A stretch of 64,000 nucleotides of DNA from the NCBI GenBank assembly GCA_018806915.1, contig JAGKQI010000098.1, forward strand, positions 806,001-870,000, in the 5' to 3' direction. The stretch comes from Phytophthora colocasiae. Its lineage: Eukaryota; Oomycota; Peronosporomycetes; Peronosporales; Peronosporaceae. This document shows positions 50,368-61,503 of the stretch, piece by piece (the first letter of the stretch is position 1; each line of letters opens with the position of its first letter). The translations under genes were made by a program, and so were the position numbers. The notes beneath the pieces are model-generated. The model was given only the letters and a program-made list of their open reading frames with translations, was not told the origin of the DNA and ran no database searches.

Positions 50368-51447
50368 TCATCCCATCGCCAATCTGTTAGGAAAGTGGAC
50401 TAATCCAGACACCATACAATAATCTTCATGCGGAGTTTTGGAGCGCTGATGAGTTTGCTGGATATTAAATCCTGTACAATATATTATTCTGTAGGATACA
50501 GAATACTGGGTTAGAGGGGTTAACATGTCATTATCGCATGTACGCTTGAGAAATTGCGGTAGACCTTGAGCCAGTATATTACCTTCCAAAATACCTTTAG
50601 TAATTTTCTTCTCCATCTCGGTGGGCAGTCTCAATTCGGTTGGAAAGCCATGGGGCTCCGTAAAAACTTCTCGCATTTCATTAATTTCTGTGTACGTGTT
50701 CACGTCGTTTCTGAAGCGAACTTCCTTCCATCGATTTGTCATCCTGTTCCTGTTCTGTCTGCACCACTGGATTACGAGTTCAAGGGTTATTTGCCGTCGC
50801 CAATCTCACTTTGATTTCGTTTTCACGCAGTTCAATGCAATCCAGGAGATATTTTCTAGATCGGTATACAGCTTTCGTGAGGTCTCTCAGCCTATTCTTC
50901 CACTGCTGGCAGGTTACTTCTCCTTCATCAACCTCAGCCTAGTATAGACGCATAAGACCCTCTTTTTCCTCTTGCTGAAGAATTGGTAAATGTTGATTGT
51001 CAACGGGTAGGTTTTCTTTGCTGTTCTGCTCGAACACTAGCGTAAACATTTGTTGCATCCACTCTTCATCTGTGTCCTGCCCACGACCTCCGTGCGGAGG
51101 CTCAGCATTGGACACCGTAGCATTAATTCGTGCAGTGAACATATCAAACAGCTCGGAAAATGATAACTGCTCCCCTGAATCGTCCTCCCATTCGTTTGAC
51201 GAGCTCTCTTTCGGTTCCGGCTGTGGTTCAGACATGCTACTGGTAGCTTCACGATCCTTAAAAGAGACATGTCGAGATTTTTCTTCATTTTTCTTGTTTT
51301 TCTTCTCGTAGATCTCCGTCTTCGGCATCGCTTTTTCACTGTGATTAAACTTCTCTGTTTTCACTATTAGCTGATCCCCCAAGTTTACCAAAGGTCGTCT
51401 TGATGAATCGTATCCTCCTCTTTCTCCGCTTTTGTCCGGTAGATCTC
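50368..51447 (-). pseudogene. LINE-type ORF1, N-terminal part, interrupted by element B
   Basis: 51447-50939 (continuing the ATG at 63000-63002 across element B) encodes GDLPDKSGERGGYDSSRR, an acidic region (NEWEDDSGEQLSFSELFDMF) and QQMFTLVFEQNSKEN, ending at 50939. A further ORF (50742-50368) encodes MREVFTEPHGFPTELRL, ILAQGLPQFLKRTC and YSVSYRI. The latter resembles the GLP...YSVGYR part of 47940-48569, so both belong to the same type of element. Frame breaks and stops lie between the two ORFs (50743-50938). Confidence 0.5.
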
Positions 51448-51451
51448 CTTG

Positions 51452-52942
51452 TGTGGCGAAGTGGGTGAACACTTTTCGGCTTCCGGACTGGAAGTCGGTC
51501 GCCCAGAGTGTATAGTGCGTGGCCAGGTGGATTCTGGAATAAAACGTCCAGATGCCAAGTGGGGTCAGTCTCAACCTTCCGGGATCCTATGGGTATCCAG
51601 AAGGCAGAGTTGGCGTGTGACCTTGTGGTATCCTCTTGGGTGTCGTTTGTCTTCGCGTATCCGGTGTAGTCACCAATGAGTTACTTCTGGATGCCGATCA
51701 GGTCCAGATGTACAAATGCCAGGTACTTTCCAGATGCAGTCGTCTGGAATCAGTGAAAGACTATTAGCAAAGTCTTCCCCTAGCGGTTAACCAATACAAT
51801 ACAGAGAGTTAATATGCAAATATACAGCCGCTCTTATTCTTTGTGGCCCTTGAGCGGTGGGCACTCCAGATGCCAGTCGACGGAGTCTGATTCCGGAACA
51901 CTGGCTCGGTTCCGGGACTCTTACAAGCGCACCACTTCCGGATAACCACTTGGTTTCCGGAAGACAATAATCAAATGGAGTCCGGAATCACTAGAAAGTA
52001 ATCCGGATAACCCTCAATATACAATCCTATCACACAGTAGTTAATTCAATACAGTTCCAAGGGGCTAACTACTAACAACCTCCTAAAAACGCAGTTATAA
52101 TATGAAATGGGTATCCGGAGTCCGGAATACCAACTGGAATATGAAATAGGAAGCTCACTTCCGGATGCGCCTTCCGAATCCCTTACCTAACTTGGTCTTG
52201 ACCTTTGTGGAGAATCCCGCGGCGGTGTACGCTGTCGTCGCGGCCTAACGCTGGCGGAGGTGACCCCGAGCCCTCTTCTTGAGGCTGGTCGGCGGTTCTC
52301 GGCAGTGGTGGCTTGTTGGAACCTCCCGCACACTCACTTGCGTCCTTGGTGGCAAATTGAACTCTCTGTTATTTATGTATAAGTATTTTGCTAAAGTCTC
52401 TGCTAAACATCTTGATTTCACTATAGAAAGGGGCAGGGGGCGCGTGTCTCTGTCGCCGAAGCCCTAAGAATTCCGGCTGGTGCCGAGCACATCCTGGTCG
52501 GTCGTCTTGGTCGGTCGGTAATCACTTGACTTGAGTATGCTTGGAGCTTCAACTGGATACTGGGTACAAATTCAGGATTTCAACTGGACACTGGGTACAA
52601 ATCAGGATTTCCCCGGATGCCAGTCCTTTCCAAATGCCCTTGGTGTTCAGATTCCACGTGACCTTCTTGGCTGGCATCTGGAGCTCTTTTCACAGGAAAT
52701 ACTTGGATACTGTATGCGCACCTGGTTCAGCTGTATCAGAGCTTTGGATGCAGTTGGTCGACTCGGGATTCCGGATCGGACATGGATTCCGGAGATTATC
52801 GAAGGTATTCCTGAAGCGCAACGCTTACATCTTCCCAGATTCCCGTCCCAAGGTTGTAAAATATCAGCCAATCAGCTTCCAGATCAATGGATGATCCTGG
52901 GAGGCGGCTTCTGGTCGAAAATTCAAACCCACAGCTTCATAA
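51452..52942 (-). repeat. 3' LTR of element B
   Basis: Partner of 61504-62989 (a few small indels and substitutions). It starts TGTGGCGAAGTGGG on the plus strand and ends CTTCATAA. Shares short blocks with the LTR of A: TTCTTATTCTTT, GGCCCTTGAGCGGTGGGC, GCAAATTGAACTC. The word TCCGGA is frequent. Confidence 0.93.
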
Positions 52943-52953
52943 CCGTCCCTCTC
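52943..52953 (-). promoter_or_regulatory. Polypurine tract of element B
   Basis: The minus strand reads GAGAGGGACGG just before the 3' LTR; same position as in A. Confidence 0.5.
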
Positions 52954-53383
52954 ATCAAGAGCTCTCATTGAGAGATTTACTTTCGAGCTGATAGATCATG
53001 ATGAGACGAAGCGCGAATCAGTCTCGCCAGAGGCCACATCACATCTGGCATCCGGAGTTCAGATCTACGTTCCCAGATTCCACTCGTGGTCACGACAACG
53101 GTTTCGGTTCCAATCAATATCCAGATCAAGACTTCACTCATCCACTCGCAGATCGCAGCTGGTCCAGCTATCCAAGAGACACGCATCTCAGGTCGGCCCG
53201 TCCACATCCAGGTGTCATACATCCGTATTCACTATATCCAAGTTCCCGATTTCCAAATGACGCAGTCCCTGGGTGCGAATCCATCCATCGGTTGGCTGAC
53301 GTGGCTTCTTTTCTGCGTCGTGTCCCCGATCGCCCGTTCCCAGCATACGACAGAACCTCGAAGAACTTCCGCTTAATTCGCGG

Positions 53384-53390
53384 TCATTTC
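53384..53390 (+). promoter_or_regulatory. Initiator in front of the antisense ORF of element B
   Basis: GGTCATTTCACCATTTCC matches the oomycete Initiator plus flanking-element consensus at 14 of 17 positions; TCATTTC ends 28 nt before the ATG at 53418. Confidence 0.55.
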
Positions 53391-53417
53391 ACCATTTCCC
53401 AGCTTCCGACCACTCCA

Positions 53418-55259
53418 ATGACGACGGCAAGCGGCACTACAGCGTAGCCAGACGCTTCTTCTGGACCCTCGGCGCCTCCCCCAGGCTACACCTCAGCAGA
53501 GGGCGACACTGGTGGTGATGGCAGCCCCAAGGAGGGTCCTTCATCTAATTTTGGAGCGACGTCGACGGTCGCAAGTAGTGTTACGACCCCAGAAGCTTCT
53601 GCAGACGTCAAGAATTCTGGAAATACGGCGAACGCCAGCTTCCTCTCGCCTACAGATGCTGCTGTGCATGGGATCTCGACGACTATAACACCAGCAAGCG
53701 ACCCGTCCGTTCCAAGCTATCTAGAAGCTCCTCCAGTTCACGATGGTGATAACAACATCCACCTGGTCGGGGTTCCAGCAACTCTTCGTCATCTGGAAAG
53801 TGGTGCCTTTACAAGAGACGGCTACGGTGGTCTGGAAGTCCTGATGCCGGTGGAAAGTCTGACAACGCGAGAGAAGGCAGCTTTGAATGACTGTGTCGGA
53901 GACAATGTGGACCTTTACACTCGCATTTTGACGCCCCGTGTGGCTCCTCTTGAGAGTACAGATCTGGAGGGCCTTCTGGACAGCGTCCCAGTCCGTCGTG
54001 AAGTTGCAAGTCTACTGACAGAATTTGGACACAAGCGACTCGTGGAACGAGTATTTGGAACGGTCTCGTCGCTTCGGAAGGTCATCCAGAGAGACATTCG
54101 AACGCAGGCGCTCCTACAGGCAGGTGACATGGCGCTTCAAGGTGTCGAGCAAGTCCACGCGGAGTTCGCACAGCTCAAGCGCGACTACCAGCTCGTGACC
54201 AGCCATTGGGATCAGCGACTGTTTCAAGCGGGTATCGAGAAGGAGGCGACGCTCCAGGATGCTCGTGATGACATCCGTCATCTCATGGAGGAACACGATC
54301 GAGATAATCGAGGCCTCCGAAAGCAGGTGAAGAACCTTTCAATGCAGTTGGAAGACGCGAGAATCCAGATTCGGCTGCTTGAAGAGCGGCTTCGAACGTC
54401 TGGATTCAGTCCCATCGACCTAATGAACTTCTTGGGAGGTGGCCAAGGTGGATCAGTGATTAACGCCCACTGGCAACGCCTTTTGGATCTTCTGGTTCAC
54501 TTCAAAGATGGATCTGCTGTCGACCCTGCTTGACGTACCATGATCACGGTCATCGCCGCAGATGATCCAGGTCTCGTGTCGACTCCTTTCGTCTCATTGA
54601 GTCGCCCTCGGGATCCGGATGGGGAGGAGTCCAAGCGGTCGGAGCCTCCTCGGCGTTTGGATCTCACTCGGACGCATACGTCCACACCATCAAACACATC
54701 ATCATCCAAGCGCAAGAGGCCGTCGGGAAGTCCAAAATACAAGAAACACCGTCGCGCTCCGGACACCATCCAGAGTCGTCCGTCGGACTGGATCAAGCAC
54801 TCGTCCCACGATTGTCGCACGGACAAGTGCCTTTCCGTGCAGGCAAAGCAGCAAGTGTTGACGTCCCTGACTGACTACCCGGTTACTTGAAGCGACCTTC
54901 GTTTGGACCTCCAATCACTCATGCTGTCTGGAGCCCAGTACCCGGACGCCCTCGAGTGGCTCAGTGACGATCGGGAAGCCCACGTCACCTTCCGTCTGGG
55001 TGCACTGGCTTATATGCTTGTCCGGATGATATACTGGAATTCTCTAGATGACGTCCACTGGACCAAGTACGTCCCGCATCGATACTTCACGATGGCTGAA
55101 AGGGCTCTCGACGGCCTCCAAGATCAAGGAGTGGAACCTGAATACTGGGGTCCACACTTAACCACTCGAAATACATCTCACTTATTGTTGCCATCCAGAA
55201 TACGTTCTGTAGTAAGTCTATCCAGGTTTCGAAATGGTCATCGCTTCCAAAGTCCATAG
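53418..55259 (+). pseudogene. Antisense ORF of element B, homologue of the ORF in A
   Basis: A single frame runs from ATG 53418 (MTTASGTTA) to 55259, interrupted only by TAG 53445-53447, TGA 54531-54533 and TGA 54888-54890, with no frameshift. It aligns with the A protein: WQRLLDLLVHFK to WDRLHDLLVSFQ, ALEWLSDDREAH to AMEWLASDKEAH, HWTKYVPHRYFTMAE to LWAKYVPEVYYQMAD, plus the Ser/Ala-rich start and the coiled coil (QAGIEKEATLQDARDD). The acidic/basic tail and C-terminal domain of A are missing; homology ends at about 55,190. The deletion that removed pol probably reached into this ORF. Confidence 0.75.
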
Positions 55260-55363
55260 CAATCCAAAACATCAATAATCCAATTGTAATCAAAACAAAA
55301 TTCAGTCGTAGTCGCAATCCAAAAGTTCCATCGTCCAGACATCCAAAGTCGGCATCTGGGTGA

Positions 55364-57193
55364 TTAAACTCGTGGATGGTCGTCCCCGGCTTGAGTCAAC
55401 GAAGTATCTGGAGCCTTTAGTCGTCCGTGTAACTTGACTGTCACAGGACCCGAGATCACGTCGTTCCCCCTTTGAAAAAAGTCACTTTCACGGTACTGGA
55501 TATTCGGAGGTTCCCGTTCGTCTTCCGGAGAAATCATTCCGGATTCTGCATCAGCGACACATTGGTTGTCACACCTCGGACTCCGTTCCTGTACTTTCGG
55601 ACGCATAAGCATGATAGATTGCCGACACAAACCTTCCGCGTTTCGATGCAGGTATCGGATGAGTTTTGTTTCCAGCTTCCGAATGGCATTGTTCACCATG
55701 TTGACCTTGGATAGAATTCCATTCAGCACGCTTGTCAGCGCTTCCGGATTCTCATCGCTTGGCACACCCTCGATCGCATCGTAAAACTCTTCGTCCTCCG
55801 AGTCATCTGGGGTCTGGAATTCCGGATTCACTGGGGGTTCATCTCGACAGGGGCTTTCTTCACCCGAATATTCTGGAGTCTTACTCGCCTCCGGCAGGCC
55901 TTCCCCGATTTCCTCCAAAACGTCAGTAATTGTCTGGAGCCCGTTTGGATTCTTGACATCTGGCCGTACGGCATCTGGATCCGAGACGGATTCTGGATTC
56001 AAACGTGGCGGGTCTTGTAAACAAACCATGTGGACTCCAGGACCTCCTCGAGGTGGCCTTGTTAATAACTTCTTCGGCCATGTGTATTCCGGCTTCTGGA
56101 CGCTTGGAGGTTGCGATGCTTGAATTGTTTGAAGGTATCTTCGTTGGCGAAGATGTTCCTGACGAGAGTTCGTGTTCTCGTAAATCAGGACTTCCCATTC
56201 ACGATACCTCCAGAGTCCAGGTCGCACAAATCTTCCAAAAGGATAGCATCCGAATTCCACGATCTGGGCGACGGGAGTGTTCGTGCCTATCCAAACATCT
56301 TTTTCGGAAATGTTGACGACCTTCACCGCGATTGCCCAAGACTTCGCACCATATATTAGCTGGGTCACCCAGCGATCACCTCGTCCAGCCCAGACTACTT
56401 CACGTTGCGGATTACTTTGTCCATAATTGATCCGGATGACCGCTTGTTCCCCTGGCCCCAAATAGAGGGTTTCCCGGACTTCCAGGCGCAATCCTTTGCG
56501 TTGTTGATCGAAAGTTCTTCCTGAAAGCATGTCGTTTTCTTCGTCCGGAAGTTGCACCAATCCTTCACGAATACACAGTCGTACTCCAGCAGAGTACATG
56601 AAGTCCATTCCCAGCAACACGTCAACACCTTCTCCGATGTTGGCCACCCAGAGTTCCAGAACGTAAACTACATTCAGACCCAAGGTGACTTTAACTTCGG
56701 TTCGGGCAGCGATGTACGTCGGGACACCTCCTAGTCCAGATACCCGGAGCTGCTTCCGGAAGTCCAACTTGAGCTTGAGCCTACGCGCAAGATCCAAACT
56801 CAGCATACTGACCGACGCTCCGGAATCCAAAAGGATATCTGTCCGAACATTATTCACTGCACCATGTACCATTGCAACCCGTTTAGACGTCTCCGATCGG
56901 TGTTCTTCCCACCATCCGTAACTCTCTCCGGGTTTCAGTCTGAATTCCACCGGGGTGTCGTTCAAATTGTCAGGATTCCAATTATCGTCCAGAACTCCAG
57001 AATCACCATCTGGAGAAAGTTCGCAACCGGAACCCGGAACCCGAGAGCCGTCATCTTGGGTTAAAGTCATGCATTGATGGCTGACTTGTCGTCTCTTCAA
57101 CTCAGGACCGACGTACGCTAACACACACAATTCCGGGGATTTCTTGAGCCCGACGCGTTCTGGATCCCCATCCAGCGGGCTTCTTAGTTTAAC
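55364..57193 (-). pseudogene. Element B protease ORF fused to pol terminus
   Basis: In the -1 frame from gag: retropepsin DILLDSGASVSMLS, VLLGMDFMYSAG, and the same flanking text as in A (GGVPTYIAARTEVKVTLG, WVTQLIYGAKSW). After a linker with a predicted coiled coil (NMVNNAIRKLETKLIRYL) the ORF ends KAPDTSLTQAGDDHPRV. The last nine residues equal the end of the integrase-chromodomain protein of A, so an internal deletion joined protease to the pol terminus. The ORF itself has no stop. Confidence 0.88.
57184..57193 (-). promoter_or_regulatory. -1 ribosomal frameshift signal at the gag stop, element B
   Basis: Minus strand GTTAAAC directly followed by TAA, codons TTA AAC TAA; the -1 frame continues VKLRSPLDGDPERVG into protease. 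Identical in form to A at 24229-24238. Confidence 0.7.
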
Positions 57194-59060
57194 CGTTGTT
57201 CCTTAGAATCGGCGTCCGGATCCAGAAGTTTCTTCCGGATGGCGGTTGGTACTTCCAAAGTTCCTTGTCGGATAAGGTTTTCCAGATCTTGGATTGCCTC
57301 ATGTTTTCCACAGTGTCCCTCGTGGTACTTCCTACAGTAATCACACTGCCGCATCCGACAGAATCGTACCGGATGACCCTTCCGATGACAGCGTTCACAC
57401 TCGATGTCTGCCCAGCAGTCTTCCTTGACATGTCCAAAGTTCCTGCAGTTTTCACAGTATCGAGCGGAATAATTGGGATTCCGGAAACCTTGGCGTCTGG
57501 AATCCTGTTGCTCCGGATGTCTTCTGGAATCTGGACGATCCGTCGAAGATTGTGGCCTCCATCCTCCTTCTTGAAGAATCTTGTAGACTGCTTCCGAAAG
57601 ATTTTCCATGTTAAGGAATCTGGATTCCGGATCATCGGACCTGCCCGTCGAGGTTTCTGGAGCCATCTTTTCTTCTTCATCTTCAAACTTCACATGGCGG
57701 TCTTCTTCATCCGAATCATCTTCACTTTTGGCCAGATATGCTCGTCCAGAACGCTTCATCCGGAACTTGTCTCGAGGGACGTTGCCCGCTCTGAAATCCC
57801 GCTTCGGAGGAGGGGTGTCGTAGTCGTCTTCCAGAGTCAGATCTTCATGCTGCTTCAGGACGTACTCAACATCTTTCAAACTCCGAAGGCGTTGACCTTG
57901 AAGGGTCGTCTGGAGTCGGGAATCCGAAAGCTTCTTAGTGAATGCCTTCAGATGCTGCTCCCGGTACTTGGATGACCCGTCAATCCGGATGCAAGCTCTA
58001 TCCGCCACCTTGTTCAGACGGTAATAGAATTCCAAAGGTGTCTCAGACTTCTTCTGGAACATCGTGTAGTATCTCTCGGCAGCTGTGGTCTTCGCCTTAC
58101 AGTAGCGTTCCTTGAATGCCTTCAGAAAGTCCTTCCACTTCCTCCGGACTTTCGGACTCAGGTTGGCTCGCCAGTTCCGGACTGCCGGGGATAACTTCAG
58201 CTTCATCTCATAAATCTTCACATTATCCGCCCAGCCGCCTTGCACCGACATGCTCTGGAATCTCTCCAGCCAACGCATCCGGGTGGCCAAAGGCGCCTTC
58301 TCATCGAAGTCTTCCAGAGTACTCGCATTGACAAATGGCTTGAACATATATGTTGTTGTCCCGCCTGCCGTCTTAGTCGTCACTCCAGAGGCCTTGCCCT
58401 CAATGAAGCTACTGTCTGAGCTTCCAGAATCATCACTCGACCCACTTGAGTCGAAGCTTGAGTCAGATGAACTTGGATCGTCGGACAGTATTCGCTTTCG
58501 GGACGTCGCCTTCCGGATACGTTTGGACGATGAGTTTAGCCTCCTCGAGTCGGTTCTTCTGGACGCGCTCTTTCTGGCAGCATCCTCCGACGAGCGCTTC
58601 CGAACATCTCGACCCCTGCTTTCAGATGCACTCTTCTTCCTTGTCGTCGGTTCCTTCTTCACCACTAGAGTCTGAGGCGTTGATGTCTTGGACACTTGTG
58701 CCCTAGGCGCTTTAGAATCAAGAGTGACGACTTGAAGAGCTGCTGCAAGCTGTGCAGCAAAGGCTTCGTCCGGGTTCCGAACAGCTGTTTTCTGGGAATC
58801 CAAATCAGATATATTTGGGGATGGGCCACTGGATACTGGGTGCAAAGTTGCTGGATCAGGTGATGGGTGACCTTGAGTTGCACTTGTCTCAGTCGGTTTG
58901 GTGGCTGCTGATCGCAGGTCGCGTACCTGTGTAGCCAGAAACCGTTGGACAGCCTTCGCTGCCTCTCCTTCTCGCTTCCGCGCGGTCTCTAATGCTTGGA
59001 GCTGTCTTCGCAGCTCCAACACCTTCTCGTCTTCAGCGGGACGTGCCTTGGTACGTGCAT
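57184..59060 (-). CDS. Element B Gag: coiled coil, capsid, zinc knuckles
   Basis: Over 610 residues in one frame: coiled coil (DEKVLELRRQLQALETARKR), Ser-rich basic linker, capsid (RFQSMSVQGGW, KAFKERYCKAKTTAAERYY, SETPLEFYYRLNKVA), acidic stretch, then three Cys/His knuckles CENCRNFGHVKEDC, CERCHRKGHPVRFC and CDYCRKYHEGHC. It ends at TAA 57184, overlapped by the frameshift signal. This part of Gag is undamaged, so particles could still be formed if the upstream frame shift near 59,060 were bypassed. Confidence 0.85.
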
Positions 59061-61345
59061 CCCGAACACCTTCCGAGCGCCTCTTGTGTGGTGGTCGTCT
59101 CGATGTATGTCCAGATTCCGGACTTCGCCCAAGGCTTCCTGACCGCGAACAAGGTCTGGGTCCTGATTCAGTTCCTTCATCGGGAACATCGCTTGGAACT
59201 TGGACTGATCTTCCATCCTGGCCATGACCTCTTGGAGTTGATACATGGTATTCAGGGCAACTTGTGTGGATCCTGAGCCAGCAGACTTAGACGATCGTTC
59301 CGAACGGGGAGGAGTTTCAGAGGTCCTTCGGCGGCGGCTTTCAGACTTTCGGACACTTCGTGATACAGATTCCTCAGTTGGCAGGGACCGTCGACCCGCT
59401 TCGCGCCGTCTGGAAGACGACTTGCTACGTCTCTTGTTGGATCCATCTCGCTTCTGCTCTCCTGAATCCTCGTCATCCTGAACACCAGGAGTACGAGGTA
59501 CTTGGTGGGTAACCTGGAACGTGATTCCAGATTCCGCAGTCGCTCCACTTCCAGATTCCCGGGCGGTCATTGCCATCGAGTTGAAACCTGAATGGGGCAT
59601 GTGTGTCCTAGCACTCCGACTCATTCCAAATCCGGATGACTCCGATGTACTTTCCCGAGATGTCCGGGTTCCGGAGGTGGCACTTGCCATCGACTCACTT
59701 GATCCTCCAGAAGTTCCAAACATGCTAGATGACTGAACTGAACTCCCGTGTTCCGGAATACTCCGGTGTGAAGACAAGTTGCTTCGGGACGACGTGAATT
59801 CCAGATCGGCTTCCAGATTCCGGATGACAGTAGACGGCACGGATGGCATCGACGAAGGCTCTGGTGACGGAATCGACGACTGTGGCGGCCGAGGCATTAC
59901 GCGTTGGAGGCGTTTCGCCTGGACATCCTGGTGGACAGGATCCCTTGGACTTCTCAACTTCCGGAATCCGGATGTCACGAGGAGCCCAGTGAAGTCACGT
60001 CCCAGTAGAGAAGCTTCGTAATCCGAAATGAATATGCTTCCACCTTGATAAGCGGCTTCTGGATGTACTTGATAGAGTCTTTCCTTTCCAAAGTCCGCAA
60101 GGGTCTGGGCATACTCCTGCATCCGGACCATTAACTGTCTCCACTCGATCATCTCCACAGTCAATAACTGTATCACTTCACCGACGACTTGTCGGACGAG
60201 ATCCGGATGCACCTTGAAGACACGCGTCCGGAACCATCCTGGTACCAAGTTCACGAAACCAAACCCGGCTTCAAAAAGTAGGGTCTGAAGGACGGCAATA
60301 CATTCTCGAGCTGAGAATTCCATTGGCGGGATCAAGCCTGCTTGTAGATCTTGGGCCGTTCCAAAAGTGTGACGCTGGATCTGGAGTTCCGAAATCCAAG
60401 CGTCTGTCTGTACCGGCATCAACATCCGACGATTAAGGAATTCGGAAGTCTTCGAAGCCGCACGGAGGAAGGCTTCGGAATCCGGACGCACGGGAGGCCA
60501 GTCGTATCTGACATCAGATGGAATGTCCCTTTCGGAACTATCGCTCTCCCAGCGTCTCACCTGCTCGGCCACAAATGCCTTCGCGCGACCTTCGGTCATC
60601 TGGACTTCGGACGCCGTAGATGGGACATCTTGAAGCTCCTCCATTTCAGAATCGGGAATGTCGAATCCACTTGGTTCTTGCAGAGACACCTCAGAGAGCA
60701 TCTGGAACGGCGGCTGGTCCGGATGCAGTGTTGGTATCCGGAGTTCTGGAATCACTGGCGATGACATGTTATTGTCTTCAAGCACAGTATCTTCCTGAAC
60801 CGGCGACAGCGGGCGATCTTCCTGCTTCACGCGTGGTGACTCTTCTCGAATTCCAGATACGGCATCTGGATCCACTCTTTTCGGCGGAGAAGAATACGGA
60901 ACTCGATCCTCAGCGGGGGCTTCAATCTTGACATCTTCATCTTCAGATGCCTCTTTTCCGGAATCTTCAGCATCACTCCCGACAACTTCAGACTCCTCAC
61001 CTTCGGACTCCTCCTGATCGGACTCGTCCAAAACTCCTTCGTCTTCCAGATCACCTCCGATCCAGAATCCTCTTCCTCCGAACCCGACTCGGATCCGGAC
61101 TCTTCTTGCTCTGGGTCGCCTTCTCGATCCGAAGTTTCTTCCCGATCACTTCCGTCCAGACTTGCGTGGTGCGCATCCTCAACGGCAGATTCGGAACCCT
61201 CCTCCTGGAGATCCGGCAACTCCTTTGCTTCCTGGGCAGCCTTTAGCTTCGCAGCGTTGGCCTGACGAGCTCTTCTCATAATTGTATCTAAATCTTCGTG
61301 CTCTTCAGGCAGCTGCCCCTTCAACCGACGCGACGATCTGGATGC
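58989..61345 (-). pseudogene. Element B Gag N-terminal extension
   Basis: ATG at 61345 gives MASRSSRRLKGQLPEEHEDL and an acidic tract. A one-base shift at about 61,060 leads into 61031-58989: conserved AVLQTLLFEAGFGFVNLVP, TVEMIEWRQLMVRMQEYAQT, a long Ser-rich region and STQVALNTMYQLQEVMARM (A: AQIELNVMRQQQEWQSRM). Another shift near 59,060-59,090 separates it from the Gag coiled coil. It shows that the extension and the capsid part were one ORF. Confidence 0.75.
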
Positions 61346-61479
61346 CATACCGGATCCAGAATCCGCGTCTCTCCCTTTGCGCGCGCTTTCACACAACCAC
61401 GATTAGAAAGTTAGTTAGCACTCAGTTCCCCTGAAACTAATCGAATCAAATATAAAGTAACTCGGTTATACACTCGGTA

Positions 61480-61500
61480 TCGAATCCGGGCACGCGCACA
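61480..61500 (-). promoter_or_regulatory. Primer binding site of element B
   Basis: Plus strand TCGAATCCGGGCACGCGCAC, four to five bases from the 5' LTR: T-loop TCGAAT, T-stem CCGGG, acceptor CACGCGC. The same tRNA 3' end as in A, but the CCA is altered here (CACAAGC). Confidence 0.6.
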
Positions 61501-61503
61501 AGC

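Noticed and set aside
47940..51447. The two ORF1-like regions as one LINE split by the dead piggyBac
   Set aside because: Both contain a GLP...YSVxYR segment, so they overlap rather than abut; more likely two related copies, though not settled.
61480..61500. Possible tRNA gene 3' half
   Set aside because: T-arm and acceptor strand only, placed next to the 5' LTR in both elements; it is the primer site.
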